The position numbers and the translations under genes are program-made. DNA of 64,000 nt from Clonostachys chloroleuca. Lineage: Eukaryota > Ascomycota > Sordariomycetes > Hypocreales > Bionectriaceae. Shown here piece by piece: positions 20,502-31,606 of the stretch. Below the pieces are notes generated by a model. The model was not told the origin of the DNA. It did no database searches and saw only the letters and a program-made list of their open reading frames with translations. Every line of letters starts with the position of its first letter. Position 1 is the stretch's first letter. The DNA lies in assembly GCA_037952775.1 (NCBI GenBank), contig JBANAY010000003.1, positions 12,586,001 to 12,650,000 of the forward strand. The letters run 5' to 3'.

Positions 20502-23500
20502 ATGTCCGACGAAGTATCCCAATTCCTCGAGCAGGTCGAGCGCCTGCGAGGCCAGACGGCCGACGAGGACGAGGCCCGAGCCCGCGAGCATGAAGAGTAT
20601 CTAGCAGCCAAGAGAGAGAGGCAAGCTCGTAGAGAAGGTGAGTGGGGTGCTATATCTAAAAAATCTTAAATGCTTGTTTGTTTTGTTTTCCCTCCCGGAC
20701 TAGCTTGGCATGCATTGATGCTGTTATTATTACGACAACGGCGTCATTTCCATCGAGTATTCAAGATGGGCCTTGGCCCGACCAGCGATGATCGAACCTC
20801 TACCCCAAAATCTTCCGTCGCTTGGCTAGGAACAGGAACCGCTCGTTTCCGCTGCTCCAGACCTTGCTGAAAGAAACCTTCATCCATTGAACCGCCTTCT
20901 GCCAACGGGTCTGTCACACAGCTGTGGACGCATGTGCCGTAGCTGACAGATTGCCCACTTTGCTATTTTTTTTTTTTTTTTCACACTTCTTCTCTAACCA
21001 GCTGCCATGATTAGAACGCGCTCGGTCAATCTCTCCACAGAAGTCATCACCTGCAAACACACCGTCACCTCGCTCGAGCCGTCAGATTGCGCGCCTGCCC
21101 GAGGCTTCGAAGCTCGATTCCCCAACCTCGAAACCCATCCACTCGCCCCACGAGCAGTTCTCAGAGGCAGAAGCGAAATCGCCGCCCCCGATGGATTTCC
21201 CGTCCTCCACGTCTCCCACAAAGGAGAATGAAGGTCTCGGGAGCTTCGAAGCCGAAAAACCAGCCTCAGAGCAGAGGTCTTCCAACAGAGGGTCCGGGCT
21301 CTCCTGGCAAAAACGGCCGACTTCCCGCAACGGTCCGGGTGGCCCGCGGCCCCTTAGTATGGTTGCGACCCAAAATGCGACCCAGAAGTCTCTTGTCGGG
21401 TCGCCCGCGTCACCTGAGGCCCAGTCCGCAACTGAGACGAGCTTCTCGAGAGAGCAAATAGCACAGAGTCTCGGGTCCAAGGACCCTGCGTGGTTCCGCC
21501 AAACTGCCGATAGAGGCCTCAACTCCGCCGCTTATAGGAAGAACCAAGTCGAAGATGACGAACGCGCAGATCCCTCATCTGTCAAAGCACAATTGCCTGG
21601 CATGTACGCCGAACCTGCCAAAGAGAGCGCCCCAGAGGCAAGCTCCCCCATCCGTCGGTCAATCGCGTCTCCTCCGACTTTGAACCCTCCTCGATTTGAC
21701 AAACCTATCGAGGGAAGCTCCTCGCCCACCGGTCATACAAGATCCCCGTCAGGCTCTCCCACCCGATCTACGTCTCCAACCAAGGGAATGGGTGGCTTTG
21801 TGCAGAGCGCTATGATGAAGAGATCGGACAGTGTCAAGCGGTGGAGTGTGCAGAGCCCCCTGGCCTGGCACGTGCCAACACGCTTGCATCCAATCGCTCA
21901 GGTCATGCCAGAGACACATCGATCTCGTCGTCGAAGCCCGCGACACTTGCTCGTGGTAACTCGGCCACACCAAGCTCGAGCGTACCGGTTTCCCCCATGA
22001 TGAGAACGATAACAGCAATGACACAACCCCTCGACCTTCAGGCACAGATACAACAATGGAATCAAAACCAGATCTCGGAGAAGGCCAGGACCAGCCAATC
22101 CCCATCAGCCCCTCGAGGACCATGGACCCACGACGTTGGAGCCCAACCAAGGGAAGCTGGCTCGAGAGCGCACTCAACAAGCCCGAATCGCCGAAACCAC
22201 CTCAGAAACCGAACAACTCGACACAGCCAGCTTGGATGGCCGAACTGAACAAGAACAAGAGCGAAAGAGCTGGGCCGGGGCACAAGCATCAAGTCAGTAT
22301 CGGAGGACTTATGAGATCCACACCAATGGGCGACGCTGCGAAACCAAATACCACGGGCCTGGGAGGGATCTATTCACCACCACCCGGTGGTAACCGACCT
22401 ACATTCGGCCACAGGCCCCAGCCTAGCATATCAAAACCGGTTGCTGAGCCTAGTGCTTCCAAGGATGAAGTGGACGAGGTTGAGAACAGTGAAGCAGCGG
22501 AGGCGGAACAGCAAGCTGTAGGCAACACGGATTCGAAACAAGCTACAACTCCAAGCTCAGTGACAAGTCCGCCTCCACTGAAGCCAAAGCCCGAAACCCC
22601 TCCCAAGAAGGATTTCCGCGCGAACCTGAAGCCACGACCTGTGCAGGAGGGACCAAAGGGCACAAACGAGTTGGAGTTTAGACGGGCTTTTGGCAGCCTG
22701 CGGAAAGCCAAGACTCAAAATTATGTTGCTCCTGACGAGCTCAAAAACAATATTCTTCGAGGCAAAGCGGCCCTGAACCTGACTGGTGGACCTCAAAAGT
22801 CAGAGATCAAAGACGAGTTCAAAGACGCTATCCTCAAGAAGAAGGATGATTTCAAGAAGGCACAACTAGAAGGCAAAGGGATAACCAGAACCTCATCCTT
22901 CGATTCCGAACAACCCGTTCCAGAGGGGCTTGCCCGGCGAGCCGAGCTTGGGAGACCGCTAATAGGCTTGAAAAAGGATCCTGTTCCCGTGCCCTCAAGA
23001 TCACCTACGATTGGGGGCACCGGCCCAAAGTCGCCTCCGACCTCCACTTCCCTTGGTAGCTCTTCTCCAGAGCCGAAGCAGTCTCCGATAGAGACTGAAG
23101 TGAAGAAGGAGGCGCCCGTGGCGCCGAAGGTCCAAGGTCGTGTTGGCGGAAGCAAGCTCGCAAATCGCTTCAATCCAGCACTTGCCGGCATGCTTGCACG
23201 CGGCCCACCTCCAATGGCTACTGATGGTGGGAATACCTCTCGAGAGAGTGCTCGAGATACCCAAGGAGCTGTAGAACCAACCAAACCAGGTCCGCAGTTG
23301 ACGCATATGACAAAAGGCCGTGCCCGTGGACCCAAGAGAAAGGCGCCATCAACTGCAGCACCGTCCCAGAAAGCCCCCGCTTCGACTCCAAGTGCAGACA
23401 TAGTGGCGAAGCCATCTAAGATTGGCGTTGCTCCTGCACTTTCTCCTATGTCACCCGATCTGGATGAGTCGGTAAGTTCTAAACTTGGAGGGTTAGAGAT

Positions 23501-25656
23501 ATACGACAATACCAGCCCTGTCAGCTCGCCACCTCTGTCAATTCAGCAACAGGTTGCTGCCAAAGCATCTCTCCGTGGTAAAATCTCTCCCCCGAGTTAC
23601 GGAATACTGCGGTTCCCAGTAAGCCTGCAACTGTAGATACAGTACAGTCTCCTCCGTTCCGCAGACAAACAGCCAGCCCAGAGAAGGAGACGGCCCGCCC
23701 ACTGTCCCCTCTCAAACCCCATAAGACGGGTGGAGATGTCTCCCAGCCCGGATCGCCCAAGAAACTAGACGCCAAACGGATGTCTAAGTTTTTGGACGAT
23801 TCCTCATTGAGCAGTCCTAAACCAGAAACTCCACGGGATACTTGGAAGCTCGGCCACCAAAGAACTGGGTCAAGGTCACCAGTGAAGAGGTTCGAGGCTC
23901 CTAGCTCGCCGGTGAAGAGAGACGAACCCCCCATCTCACCGCTCAAGAGAGATGCGGCGCTTTTCTCGCCAGTAAGAAGAAACGAGGCTCCTAACTCGCC
24001 AACACAGAGGGAGGGGGTTCCCAGTCCACCAGTGAAGGAGGAGGAGACGCCCAGATTCAGAAGTGAATCATCATTCGAATCCATTGGGCAGGAAACGCCT
24101 AGCTCACTGGCAACGCGAAGAGAGTTGCCTAGCCCACAATTGAAGAGAGAGGAGTCTCCCAGGCTGAGAAATGAATCATCCTTCAGCCCTCCCAGGCAGG
24201 TTGCCCCATTGAAGCTTGCTTCCAGAAACGGCCCTGAGGCTCGGACCTCCCCATCTCCTGGACCAAAGCCACTCGCGTTCAGCCCAGCCTCGCCCGAACC
24301 GTCCATTCGATCAGCTCGGCCTCTCCCAAACCCACCTAGCCGACTAGTTTCGCCCACGAAAGTGCCTACACCTCTCCCTTCACCATCTAAACTGACGACT
24401 GAAGTGTCGCTTCTCCTCAACGACTTCTTTGGACCCAACCGACCCAGCGGTGATTGCCAAGTTGATGCCACATCCATCATTACACAGAGACCAGAGGTTG
24501 GTGCTAAGGTCGACACCCTCGCAGCTCGGATGTTTCAGATCACAGGCGACGGCAAGAAAAGGCCAGTTGATCCTCAGTTCGGACGCACACTATTCGAACG
24601 GGAAATGTATATCGTTGCACACGACTTCAAAGATGGGTCTGGAAGACCCACGAGCGAGACCTACTTCTGGGCTGGTGACGAGGTGCCGGAGTCGACAATC
24701 GAAGATGCACAAATTTTTGCTGCACGAGAAGCCAGGTCTCTCGGTGGAAAGCTTGTGAAGCTTCGCCAGGGTAAGGAGTCTATCAGATTTCTTCAAGCCC
24801 TTGGGGATGTCATCATCACTCGGAGAGGGTCGAGCGGTAAATTCGACTCGCTCGCGCCCTGCATGCTTTGTGGCAGACGGTATATGGGAGAGGTGGTGTT
24901 TGACGAGGTTGACTTTGCCATGGCCAGTCTCTGTGCCGGTTTCCCCTTCGTGGTTTCCAGCGGCGGCAATTGCTACGTGTGGCAGGGTAAGGGAAGCACC
25001 GTGGACGAGGTGAGCTGCGCAAAGCTCGTTGGGATGGAGATTACCATTACTGGTGACCTGACTGCGCTGGAAGAGGGCAGCGAACCAGAATCGTTCTGGA
25101 AAATGTTCGAAGCTGGCACAAAGCCGCACTCGGCTGATCATTGGAGACTCAAACCCAACTATGACAAATACAGCGCTCGTCTCTTCTGCTCGGATGCAGA
25201 GTCGAGGCAGCAGGTACGTTGAAATTGCAATTATTCTTTACCCATCTCTCAATCGTTTATTTCTAACCTTTGTCGATGTAGATCTTTGAAATCTCCCCCT
25301 TCAGTCAGGCGGATCTCTCGCCCTTCAGCATCTATGTTCTCGACGCCTTCTTCGAGATGTATGTCATTGTTGGATCCAAGGCCCAGTCCCAGTTCACCTC
25401 ATTCCGCAACGGTCTCAGCTTCGCACAAGATTACGCCATCCTAGCCGCCTCCATTGAGGACAGACCATTCATCCCCGTCTCTACAGTCGTCCTTGAGGGC
25501 GTACCGAGAGATCTGAAGCGGGTATTCCGCAAATGGGAAGATGAAAAGAGCCCCACGGTCATGAACCAGCCACCAGCCGCGGGTGGTGGTCTCAGGAGAG
25601 GGAGGAGCCTGCGGGTCGTGTCCTTGACTCAGGCCTTGCTTGCGCTTCAACAGTGA
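20502..25656 (+). CDS. DUF4045 / gelsolin-repeat protein, three frameshifts in this sequence
   Basis: Exons are 20502-20637, 21015-25213 and 25282-25656. The first intron is long (377 bp, T17 tract, branch point CTAAC, acceptor ATTAG); the second is 68 bp. The N-terminus MSDEVSQFLEQVERLRGQ, the QARREERARSISPQKSS junction, SWQKRPTSRN and QIAQSLGSKDPAWFRQTADRG are DUF4045 features. The middle is disordered and Ser/Pro-rich. The C-terminus has gelsolin-like repeats (LFEREMYIVAHDF, ETYFWAGDEVP, MLCGRRYMGEVVFDEVDF, ADHWRLKPNYDKYSARLF, DLSPFSIYVLDAFFEMYVIVG), suggesting actin binding. The large exon shifts frame three times, at C5 runs 21856-21860, 21992-21996 and 23589-23593. One extra C at each restores one frame (4713 nt, 1570 aa) and continuous family-like sequence. 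Taken literally the gene is broken after about 445 codons; I think error is likelier. Confidence 0.85.
23876..24055 (+). repeat. Six tandem 30-bp units encoding SPVKR-type decapeptides
   Basis: Within the DUF4045-gelsolin gene the protein reads SPVKRFEAPS, SPVKRDEPPI, SPLKRDAALF, SPVRRNEAPN, SPTQREGVPS, PPVKEEETPR. Four of the six units fit the cyclin-dependent kinase consensus S-P-x-K/R, so the array could be a multi-site phosphorylation region. That role is inference. Confidence 0.85.
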
Positions 25657-26362
25657 TGTCAATCCGTGTAAGCCCCGGCGTGCTCCAGAAGGGTATAAAC
25701 GGGTTGTTGAGCTTTTGGCACTCTATTTTTTTTGTTTCCTGTCCTGTCTCACGTGTTTCATGATCTGCATAGGCCCTGCATGAAGCGTCTTTGGTTTTTG
25801 GGGTGATTTCTTTTTTTGTTGCTTTTTTATCTTTGACATGTGATAAAAGGGGTGGCGCAAATGTATCAATGTATATTGTTGGGGCTATTTTGCTTCATGG
25901 TACCACTTTCATCGTGTGTAACCCCGGTGGGAAATAGAACGCATTCGGGCCAAAGCGGCACAATAAGGGGGAAAAAATTTAACAAATTTCATGAGTATTC
26001 TTTTCTATGAACATGCGGCCAGGTATTACCCGCCCTGGCCAATCGTACGTACCTATTCGTCTATACGGCTACACTTCGAGGACGGAACTCATCCCTTTTT
26101 TCTAGCCGTCTACAGCCTCTAATGGGTATCAAATAACTGGTTGATTTTCTCACGCCTGCCCCTCCCGTCTCCCGTCTCTTTCTAATTCGTTGATTCCTGC
26201 AACATGCATGTTCCCATGCGCGGCCCTCTTTCGTGTGTATACAAAGGAATAGATAAGAACCAAGAAGAAAAAGTCATCTATTTACTGTGTCTATCATGAA
26301 GAAAGAAAAGCTTTCTTTCGATATCGAATTGTCAGTTCACTCAAAGGGGAAGAGGGGTCGCC
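25657..26362. other. Convergent 3' intergenic region
   Basis: Between the ends of the DUF4045-gelsolin gene (plus) and the acyltransferase (minus). It is T-rich and AT-rich, with no gene. Confidence 0.55.
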
Positions 26363-27363
26363 CTACTTGGAGCCGGTGTCGACGCCGGTGGATGTAGCCT
26401 TGGAGGAGGCTCCGGTATCGGCAGGCACGGCGATCGGACGGCGCTGGGCCTTGGCGGTGAGCTCGATCAATTCCTTGAGCATGAGCTCCCTCGTGGTTCG
26501 GGTGAGCTCGTCGACGTCACTGGGCTTCAGGCCCTTGGTGGGGATAGGGTCCAGAACTGGATTGGGGTTCTAAGGTTAGCCTATTTGCGATCAAGAAAGC
26601 GAATAAAAAGATGGGAATTTGTATGAAGGCCGCTTCGGGAAGAGTTACCTTTGATGGGGATTCTGCCGGCGTTGAAGACGAAGCTCTTGATGTAGAGGAC
26701 GTGGCTGTAGTTGGCCACGACGACCGGGACGATGGGGACACCGGCCTGGACGGCGAGGTGGAAGGCGCCCTTCTTGAAGGGGAGCAGCGCGGGCTCCTTT
26801 GTGTAGCTGCGCGTGCCCTCGGGGAACATGTAGACGCTCTGCCGCCTCGAGGTGATCTCGTTGGCGGCGCCCTGCATGGCGTCGCGGGCGTCCTTTGAGT
26901 TCTTGCGGTCGATGAAGATGGTGCCGCTCAGGCTCATGAACCAGCCCAGGACGGGTGTCCTCTTGAGGCTCGACTTGGCCGTGACGCTGCACCACTTGGG
27001 CCACATGGAGGCGAGCATGAGGACGTCGAGCTCGGTCTGGTGGTTGCCGATGAAGACGGCGGGGCGGGTGGTGTTGAGGACGTCCTTGGGGTCCTCGATG
27101 TCGAAGGTGATGCCGGTGACGAGGAGCATGGTGTAGTGGAAGGCCCGCGCGGTGACCCATTGGGCTATTCCCTGCTTGCCGGCGAGGGTGAGGGCGGCGG
27201 AGGAGACGATGCCCCAGGCGGCGCAGAGCATGAGGGCCATGTACGAGGCCAGGACGCGGGCGGCGAAGGACGCCTTCGGGACCACATAGGAGAGCAAGTA
27301 GAAGGATGTGGTGACGAGGGCGTACCACAGGAAGAAGTTCACGAAGTAGTAGGAGGTGAACAT
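26363..27363 (-). CDS. SLC1: 1-acyl-sn-glycerol-3-phosphate acyltransferase
   Basis: Two exons, 27363-26649 and 26556-26363, around a 92-bp intron (donor GTAACT, acceptor AATCCAG), giving 302 aa. It acylates lysophosphatidic acid to phosphatidic acid in the ER membrane. Motif I is NHQTELD (His108, Asp113), motif III is FPEGTRS (180-186), and GVPIVPVVVANY matches motif IV. There are two or three N-terminal membrane segments (FFLWYALVTTSFYLLSYVV, YMALMLCAAWGIVSSAALTLA). The intron acceptor was chosen because it yields KVLDPIPTKGL, the family sequence; the alternative TTAG acceptor breaks the frame. The C-terminal ~25 residues are variable and Ala/Thr/Ser-rich. Confidence 0.93.
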
Positions 27364-28731
27364 GGTGGCGGTTGTTTGCAGGTCAGAGAGGTATATAAGA
27401 GTCGATGCCGAGGCTGAGGGACCAGTTGCGACGATGGTCTAGAGGTGATGATGAGGGGTATAGGGTCGTAAAGAGCGGTAGGCGAGGGATCTATGGTCTA
27501 GTCTATATCATAAAGCCATAGTCAGGCGCAACTGGCGGGACACGAGCGGGTGTAGGATGGATGTGCGCGTGCTGCTCGAGGCAGTTGAAGTTGGGGTGTC
27601 AGCTGTCCCGGCCGAGTCAGTCAGTACCGGCAATTGATGTGTTGCATGTGGAATGCAAGGTATAGAAAAAAAAGCTTGGGCATGACGGAAGGGTGGTTCA
27701 GTTGAGGTGGGGTTGTGCCTGTGGTTGGGGAAATTGAGGATCGCCGGTTGGCTCAAGGCGCTGGGGCAGGTGGTGGGGCGGGTGGTGTGAACGTGGTTGT
27801 TGACGATGGTTGAGCGCAGCGGCTTCAGCGAGCTGCCTTGCGTGGCAGGTCCCGCTAGCCACCCCTAGAGGCGCTAAGGGAGGGCCGCTAGAAGCCGGAG
27901 GAACCACTGGTGGGCGATGTGGTGGAGAGCAATTGAAGGGCCAGCCGGCAGCAGCGGGCATGATGAATCGTGAATGCCGCCGGCTCGTGTCCTGGCAATT
28001 CAACAAAACATGGAGATGGCTTACTGGGTCAATATACGACACAGCCGTAGCAGGAGGGTCCTCGGTCAATACGGTCCAACACAGTATCATTGTCATGCAA
28101 ATATGGGCAGTACTACCCCATCCGCGGACTCCAATAGATAAGTCAGTACAGTAGCCAAAGTGTCTGTACACCGACTACTATCTGTGTACACTGACCTGCA
28201 GCCGGAAGCAGGCAATTAGGTGCCAAGGCATCGATTATTGGACGCAGCGGCAGATGCGCTAAAGGTGCGATTGCTGGCAGACAGATCGTGACACCGAGGG
28301 AAGGCGGCGGCCACCTCAGCCATTATCACGTGGCAGTCACCTATTGCCTTGGACAATCCAATATCAGCACGTCCAGCAGTCGCAGTGCTTTGCGGCGCTC
28401 AGCTTGACGTCTTCCCTGGAACAATGCCCACCTCACCTCACTTCCTGGTCCTCCGGCCTTGGCTATCTCTTGCAGCTCCTCCAGCGGACTCCACCCAGCC
28501 TACTGCCTGCCAGCCCAAGTAGTAATCCGCAGGCGGAGGTTCAGCTAACGAACTGACAACCTTAGCCCACACCACACACACACCGTTAACCCCCAGCTAA
28601 CAGCAACATCCCGGACGGCTTGAATACCTTGACCCAACGTGGACACTTTGGACTTCTGCACCCACCTCACTTTGCAACGCCCTGCCTGACAATGCTGCGC
28701 GCCTCTCATCTCTGATCATCGCTCCCTCACA
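27364..28731. other. Divergent intergenic region
   Basis: 1.4 kb upstream of both the acyltransferase (minus) and the DENND11/DUF4484 gene (plus). It is GC-rich near 27750-27960 with no supported gene. Just before the plus-strand gene is a CA-rich stretch (about 28567-28585). Confidence 0.5.
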
Positions 28732-30782
28732 ATGGCCTCGTTGCGCCGAGGAGGTCGGCCCTCGCTCTCATTTACGATGCCGAACAGCACTAGCAATAGC
28801 AATAGCAACGTCACCCTGCCCGAACGGCCCCCCATTGATGCTCTGTTCCTCATCGACTTCGACGTCAAGAAGGGCTACACAATCGTTTGGAAGCGCACCG
28901 CCGATGGCATCGATGTCGATGGCCGTGTCGAGTACAAGTCCCTGCCCTCGGGCCTGCACACCGTCACCGACGACCTGATCTACTTCGTCCACGACGGCGC
29001 CCATGCCGGCCTCAGCGCCTTCATCAACACGCCCTGCGACGAGGAGGACGCCAGGAATGCTCGCATGATTGCCGTTGGGGTTCTGGTTCCGCTGAGCTTT
29101 GGACGTCTGGGCCGGGCATGGCGCCATGCGCAAGGTCTCAAGGACTTAGCAGCGTGAGTTCTCGCATAAATTGGGTGCATCACGTCTTGCGCCCACGAGG
29201 GGCCCTTGCAGATGGATGCATGACTGATTGATTGATCGATCGATACTAACGCCTGGGCAATTAGCAAACTAGTCAAAGATCGCAGTCAAACTTCGCTTCT
29301 GCAAGCTTATTGGGATGACAACAAGGCAAGCAAAGACACCCCCCCACAAGCGAGCTTTGGGGAAACCCCTCTCAGCACACCCGCCGTCGTCGCCTTTTTA
29401 GAACCAGCCGATCGAGACCAGCCGAAGCGGAAAGGGCATAATAGAAATAGATCGGCATCCGACGGGGCTTCGCTTGCTCCCCCTGAACATAAACTCTCGC
29501 CATTCCATCCCGCTTGGAGCTTAACCAGCCTGTTGGATAAATTCGGCCCACTGATATTCCCCATCTACCGGGCAGCTCTCCTGCGACAACGCATATTAAT
29601 ATCATGCCATGCACCCGTGCATGAGATTTGTGATTATGGTATGCTCCTCCCCCTTTAAAACAAAGCAATACAGCTGGCCTCGTGCAGTTTGCTAATTCCG
29701 GTTGTGTTAGTATATAACCTCTCCGTGCTGTCAAACATCCCCCTTTCCTTATTCAACATCCTACCAGAGAATCCTCAGACGCAACGGCTTAGACCTCTCT
29801 TTACCATTGGAGTCCACGACATCCCCTTTCTTACCGAGGATTATGAGGCCGCCAAGAGGCGCGAGCAAGGCGATCTCGCCATCGATGATGACGAGGCCGG
29901 CTCCGGATGGATTGCCTGCACGACCGACAGCATTCTGGCCATGAAGGATACGCTTTGGGACATGCTCATCACCATCCCCCCGACCACACGACGAATAGCA
30001 AAGAAAGTCCTTGGCCTGTGGTTGAGTGTCCTCGCGGGATCCCCATCAAGGCCACCCAACGCGATCTCCGTCGGTTCAATGCTCTCCGCGCTGGGCTCGC
30101 TCGTCTAGTCCCAAGCGGCCCAGGCCCCGACTCTCCGATATCAGACCATGCCAGGCGGCCTTCCACCAGCCACTCGATCAAACAAAATGCCGATGATTCA
30201 TTTGAACAGTTGGTCGAGCCTCTAACCTGGTCCGCTTTTGCGTACAACGGGTATATGTGGTGGGCCAGCGCCGGGGAACAATTGCGGTCTGAAGAGCAAG
30301 AAGAGTCGGCACGGGATGCTGCCTTGCTTGCAGACCTTGAGCACCCATCGGCTCAGAACTCAATGTCCATGCCAGGGCCAGGATCCCGCGCCGATATTTT
30401 GGCCGACTCCATCTCATCGCTGGCTGCTCGCCGCAACGCTGCCGATCCTGAAGGTGAGGCTCGTATTGAGCTTGCTGTGGTTACGTACTTCCATCGTCTC
30501 ACGGCCCAGATGCTCTCCATTCTCTCAGATATTGTCGAGGGGGTGGATGAGGCTTACCCACTAGACGAAAGTGATGGAGAGGAAGAAGGCGATGCACTCC
30601 TCAGCGGCCAGAGCACCCCGCGTGCTATCACCGTCGACAATCGTGCTGTTGACAACATGGGCCTGGACGTCTGGAGTGCCAGCGATGCCGCCTTCGTACA
30701 GGGCCTTGTGAGAACCTACTTCGGTAGGACTGCGAAGATAGAAGGCAAAGGAATCGAAGTCTGCGGCGTCAGAGTCTGTTGA
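28732..30782 (+). CDS. DENND11/LCHN-like protein with DUF4484 C-terminus, one frameshift
   Basis: Exons are 28732-29153, 29265-29638 and 29711-30782, with introns of 111 and 72 bp. The N-terminal DALFLIDFDVKKGYTIVWKR is the DUF2347/DENND11 start, and LSPFHPAWSLTSLLDKFGPLIFPIYRAALL with RILISCHAPVHEICDYVYNLSVL is the core DENN-like region. The DUF4484-type C-terminus contains IKATQRDLRRFNALRAGLARL, PLTWSAFAYNGYMWWASAGEQ and VVTYFHRLTAQM, ending in ADAAFVQGLVRTYFGRTAKIEG-like sequence. The frame breaks at a C6 run (29976-29981). Adding one C gives ITIPPDHTTNSKESPWPVVE and a total of 1869 nt (622 aa). DENN-family proteins usually regulate Rab GTPases; yeast Anr2 may be the counterpart. I do not know the function here. 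Confidence 0.82.
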
Positions 30783-31606
30783 TGATCATGATTATAGACT
30801 TTTGTTCTCGCATTGCCAGAGCCAGCTGGTCGAGTCATGTTTTTCGGCACCCCTGCCGTCTATATTTTTTGTCATACCTGAGCGAAATTATTTGGAAGAC
30901 CGCAAGGTTGGGTTTTATACATGTAGAAAGTGGATTATCACATGCGGATGGGCAGCGTCGTGCAACATACGGTGTGTCGAGAGGCAGGGTCAGGCCGCGG
31001 GTCACGACCAACAAACCCTTCCGTCTCGCCCACCACCCCCTCTACCTTTCCAGGGCGGGCAGAAAGAAAGAATCATCATTTGCTTTCGCGCTACGGAGTT
31101 CAAGGAGTCGAATCAACGGGGTTTAATATATTAATATCTAGCTTGCTTTCGGTCCAGATCAGATCTGCGCACCTCCCAGGTATATGCTTTCTATAGGAAT
31201 CAATGAATAAGAGACAACTTCCTTGTTCAATCCCCATCATCTCGATCCTGTTGGCAAACTTCCGATGAGCAGAAATCCGAATAGCTGAATGGAAAAAAAG
31301 GAGTATAATGTGTCAAATAAAATATAAAAATCCCAACGAAGCCTCTGCCAAAACTCCCTCGGTAAGTAAACCTGACCAAACACATAAAAGCGTTGGGTGA
31401 CATTATCAAGCCCCTGCAAACCCGTCCCATGTGGCAACTTTTTTATATAAAGAATACACATTTGAAAAAAATGGTTTCCCCCCAAAAAAAAAAAAAAAAG
31501 GAACGGTTTCGCTACTATCATATGCTCAATTAAAGCTTCACAAAGAAACGCATTTTTCTTTTTTTTCTACTTGGTTTCTAACAAAATTTGCGCCGGCCCC
31601 GCCTCC
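30783..31606. other. Convergent 3' intergenic region
   Basis: Between the DENND11-like gene (plus) and SEC63 (minus). It is AT-rich, with an A16 tract at about 31484-31499. No gene is seen. Confidence 0.55.

Noticed and set aside
26557..26575. Alternative acceptor TTAG for the acyltransferase intron
   Set aside because: It puts the last exon out of frame and yields a premature stop. The AATCCAG acceptor restores the conserved KVLDPIPTKGL sequence.
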